NCBI RefSeq assembly: GCF_014349105.1
Contig: NZ_JACSJI010000006.1
Coordinates: forward strand, 62,001 to 126,000
DNA length: 64,000 nucleotides
Source of the DNA: Caulobacter sp. 17J80-11
GTDB taxonomy: Bacteria; Pseudomonadota; Alphaproteobacteria; Caulobacterales; Caulobacteraceae
Direction: 5' to 3'
Position 1 is the first letter of the stretch. Each line of letters begins with the position of its first letter. Shown piece after piece: positions 63,539 to 64,000 of this stretch. The notes under the pieces were generated by a model. The model was not told the DNA's origin. It saw nothing but the letters and a program-made list of their open reading frames with translations, and searched no databases. The translations under genes and the position numbers were made by a program.

Positions 63539-64000
63539 ATGATTCAGGTTTCACGGTGGAAGGTGACGGTCGTCGCGCTGGCGACCGTCTTCGGCATTCT
63601 GTTCGCCCTTCCCAACGTCTTGCCGGCCGACGTGCGCGCGCGCATGCCGGGCTGGCTGCCGTCCAAGACCCTCAACCTCGGCCTCGACCTTCAGGGCGGC
63701 TCCTACCTGCTGCTCTCGGTCGACACCGAGGCGCTCAAGCGCGAGCGGGTGACCAACCTGATGGAAGACGTGCGCCAGGTGTTGGGCACGGATCAGATCG
63801 CGTTCAGCGGTCTGCAGAAGCTGCCGGACGGCGTGCGCGTGCGGATCAACGATCCCGCTCAGGTGAAGCAGGCCAAGAAGACGCTCGGCAACCTGGCGGT
63901 GATCAATCCCCGCACCGGCAAGCCTGAACTGGCGGTCGGCGACGCCGGCGACCAGAACGTGACCCTGCGGTTCACGCCGGAGGCGCTGTCGACCATCGGG
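63539..64000 (+). CDS. secD: Protein translocase subunit SecD, 3' truncated by the window edge
   Basis: 154 codons are visible. The N-terminal membrane helix (VTVVALATVFGILFALPNVL) is followed by LPSKTLNLGLDLQGGSYLLL, the hallmark SecD segment, and the start of the periplasmic P1 domain. SecD with SecF uses proton-motive force to help secretion. The gene continues past base 64,000. Confidence 0.94.
   Translation, partial: MIQVSRWKVTVVALATVFGILFALPNVLPADVRARMPGWLPSKTLNLGLDLQGGSYLLLSVDTEALKRERVTNLMEDVRQVLGTDQIAFSGLQKLPDGVRVRINDPAQVKQAKKTLGNLAVINPRTGKPELAVGDAGDQNVTLRFTPEALSTIG

Overview
The window is high-GC chromosomal DNA, most likely from an alphaproteobacterium of the order Caulobacterales (Caulobacter or Phenylobacterium type). 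This is inferred from three things: four candidate promoters for an EcfG/SigT-type general stress sigma factor (GGAAC-N16/17-CGTT-like), the housekeeping order dgt / SPOR protein / nagZ / scpA / scpB / tatABC / serS / surE / pcm / LysM-M23 protein / yajC / secD, and frequent 4-base ATGA or GTGA gene overlaps. No rRNA, insertion sequence, integrase or CRISPR array is visible.

Region 1 (1-15.8 kb) is a secreted-protein island of three large RTX (glycine/aspartate-rich calcium-binding) proteins. The first is cut by the left edge and combines beta-helix-like repeats with RTX repeats. The other two are serralysin-type (M10) zinc metalloproteases with long RTX tails. All three end in a W-G/H-W-G C-terminus, share roughly 80-residue modules and probably leave the cell by a type I secretion system that is not encoded here. 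A minus-strand gene next to them encodes a redoxin-like/2-oxoglutarate-Fe(II) oxygenase fusion.

Region 2 (17-23 kb) carries an esterase, a hemerythrin-domain protein with a textbook EcfG promoter, a large-subunit catalase and a SIMPL-domain protein. The first three lie between two copies of a 23-bp sequence that looks like the 3' end of a tRNA.

Region 3 (23-28.5 kb) is a methionine locus. A MetX-MetB fusion enzyme lies behind a SAM-I (S-box) riboswitch, divergent from an aspartokinase-homoserine dehydrogenase fusion without ACT domains. An M24 peptidase follows.

Region 4 (28.5-34.6 kb) holds a GMC oxidoreductase, small membrane and envelope proteins, an HtrA-like lipoprotein protease, three more EcfG-like promoters and tRNA-Val(CAC).

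Region 5 (34.6-50 kb) is metabolic and envelope biosynthesis: gph, glmU-rpiA, gor, an O-antigen ligase-like gene, a class II DAHP synthase, an ACT-less prephenate dehydratase, chorismate mutase, a MATE transporter, a Gfo/Idh dehydrogenase with a DegT aminotransferase, and a BASS transporter. A 37-codon ORF packed with Phe and Tyr codons precedes chorismate mutase and is probably an undescribed aromatic amino-acid leader peptide.

Region 6 (49-64 kb) is housekeeping: xthA, erpA, dgt, the SPOR protein, nagZ, chromosome condensation (scpAB), Tat export (tatABC), serS, surE, pcm, a degenerate LytM lipoprotein, yajC and the start of secD. A 148-bp REP-like palindrome lies between tatC and serS.
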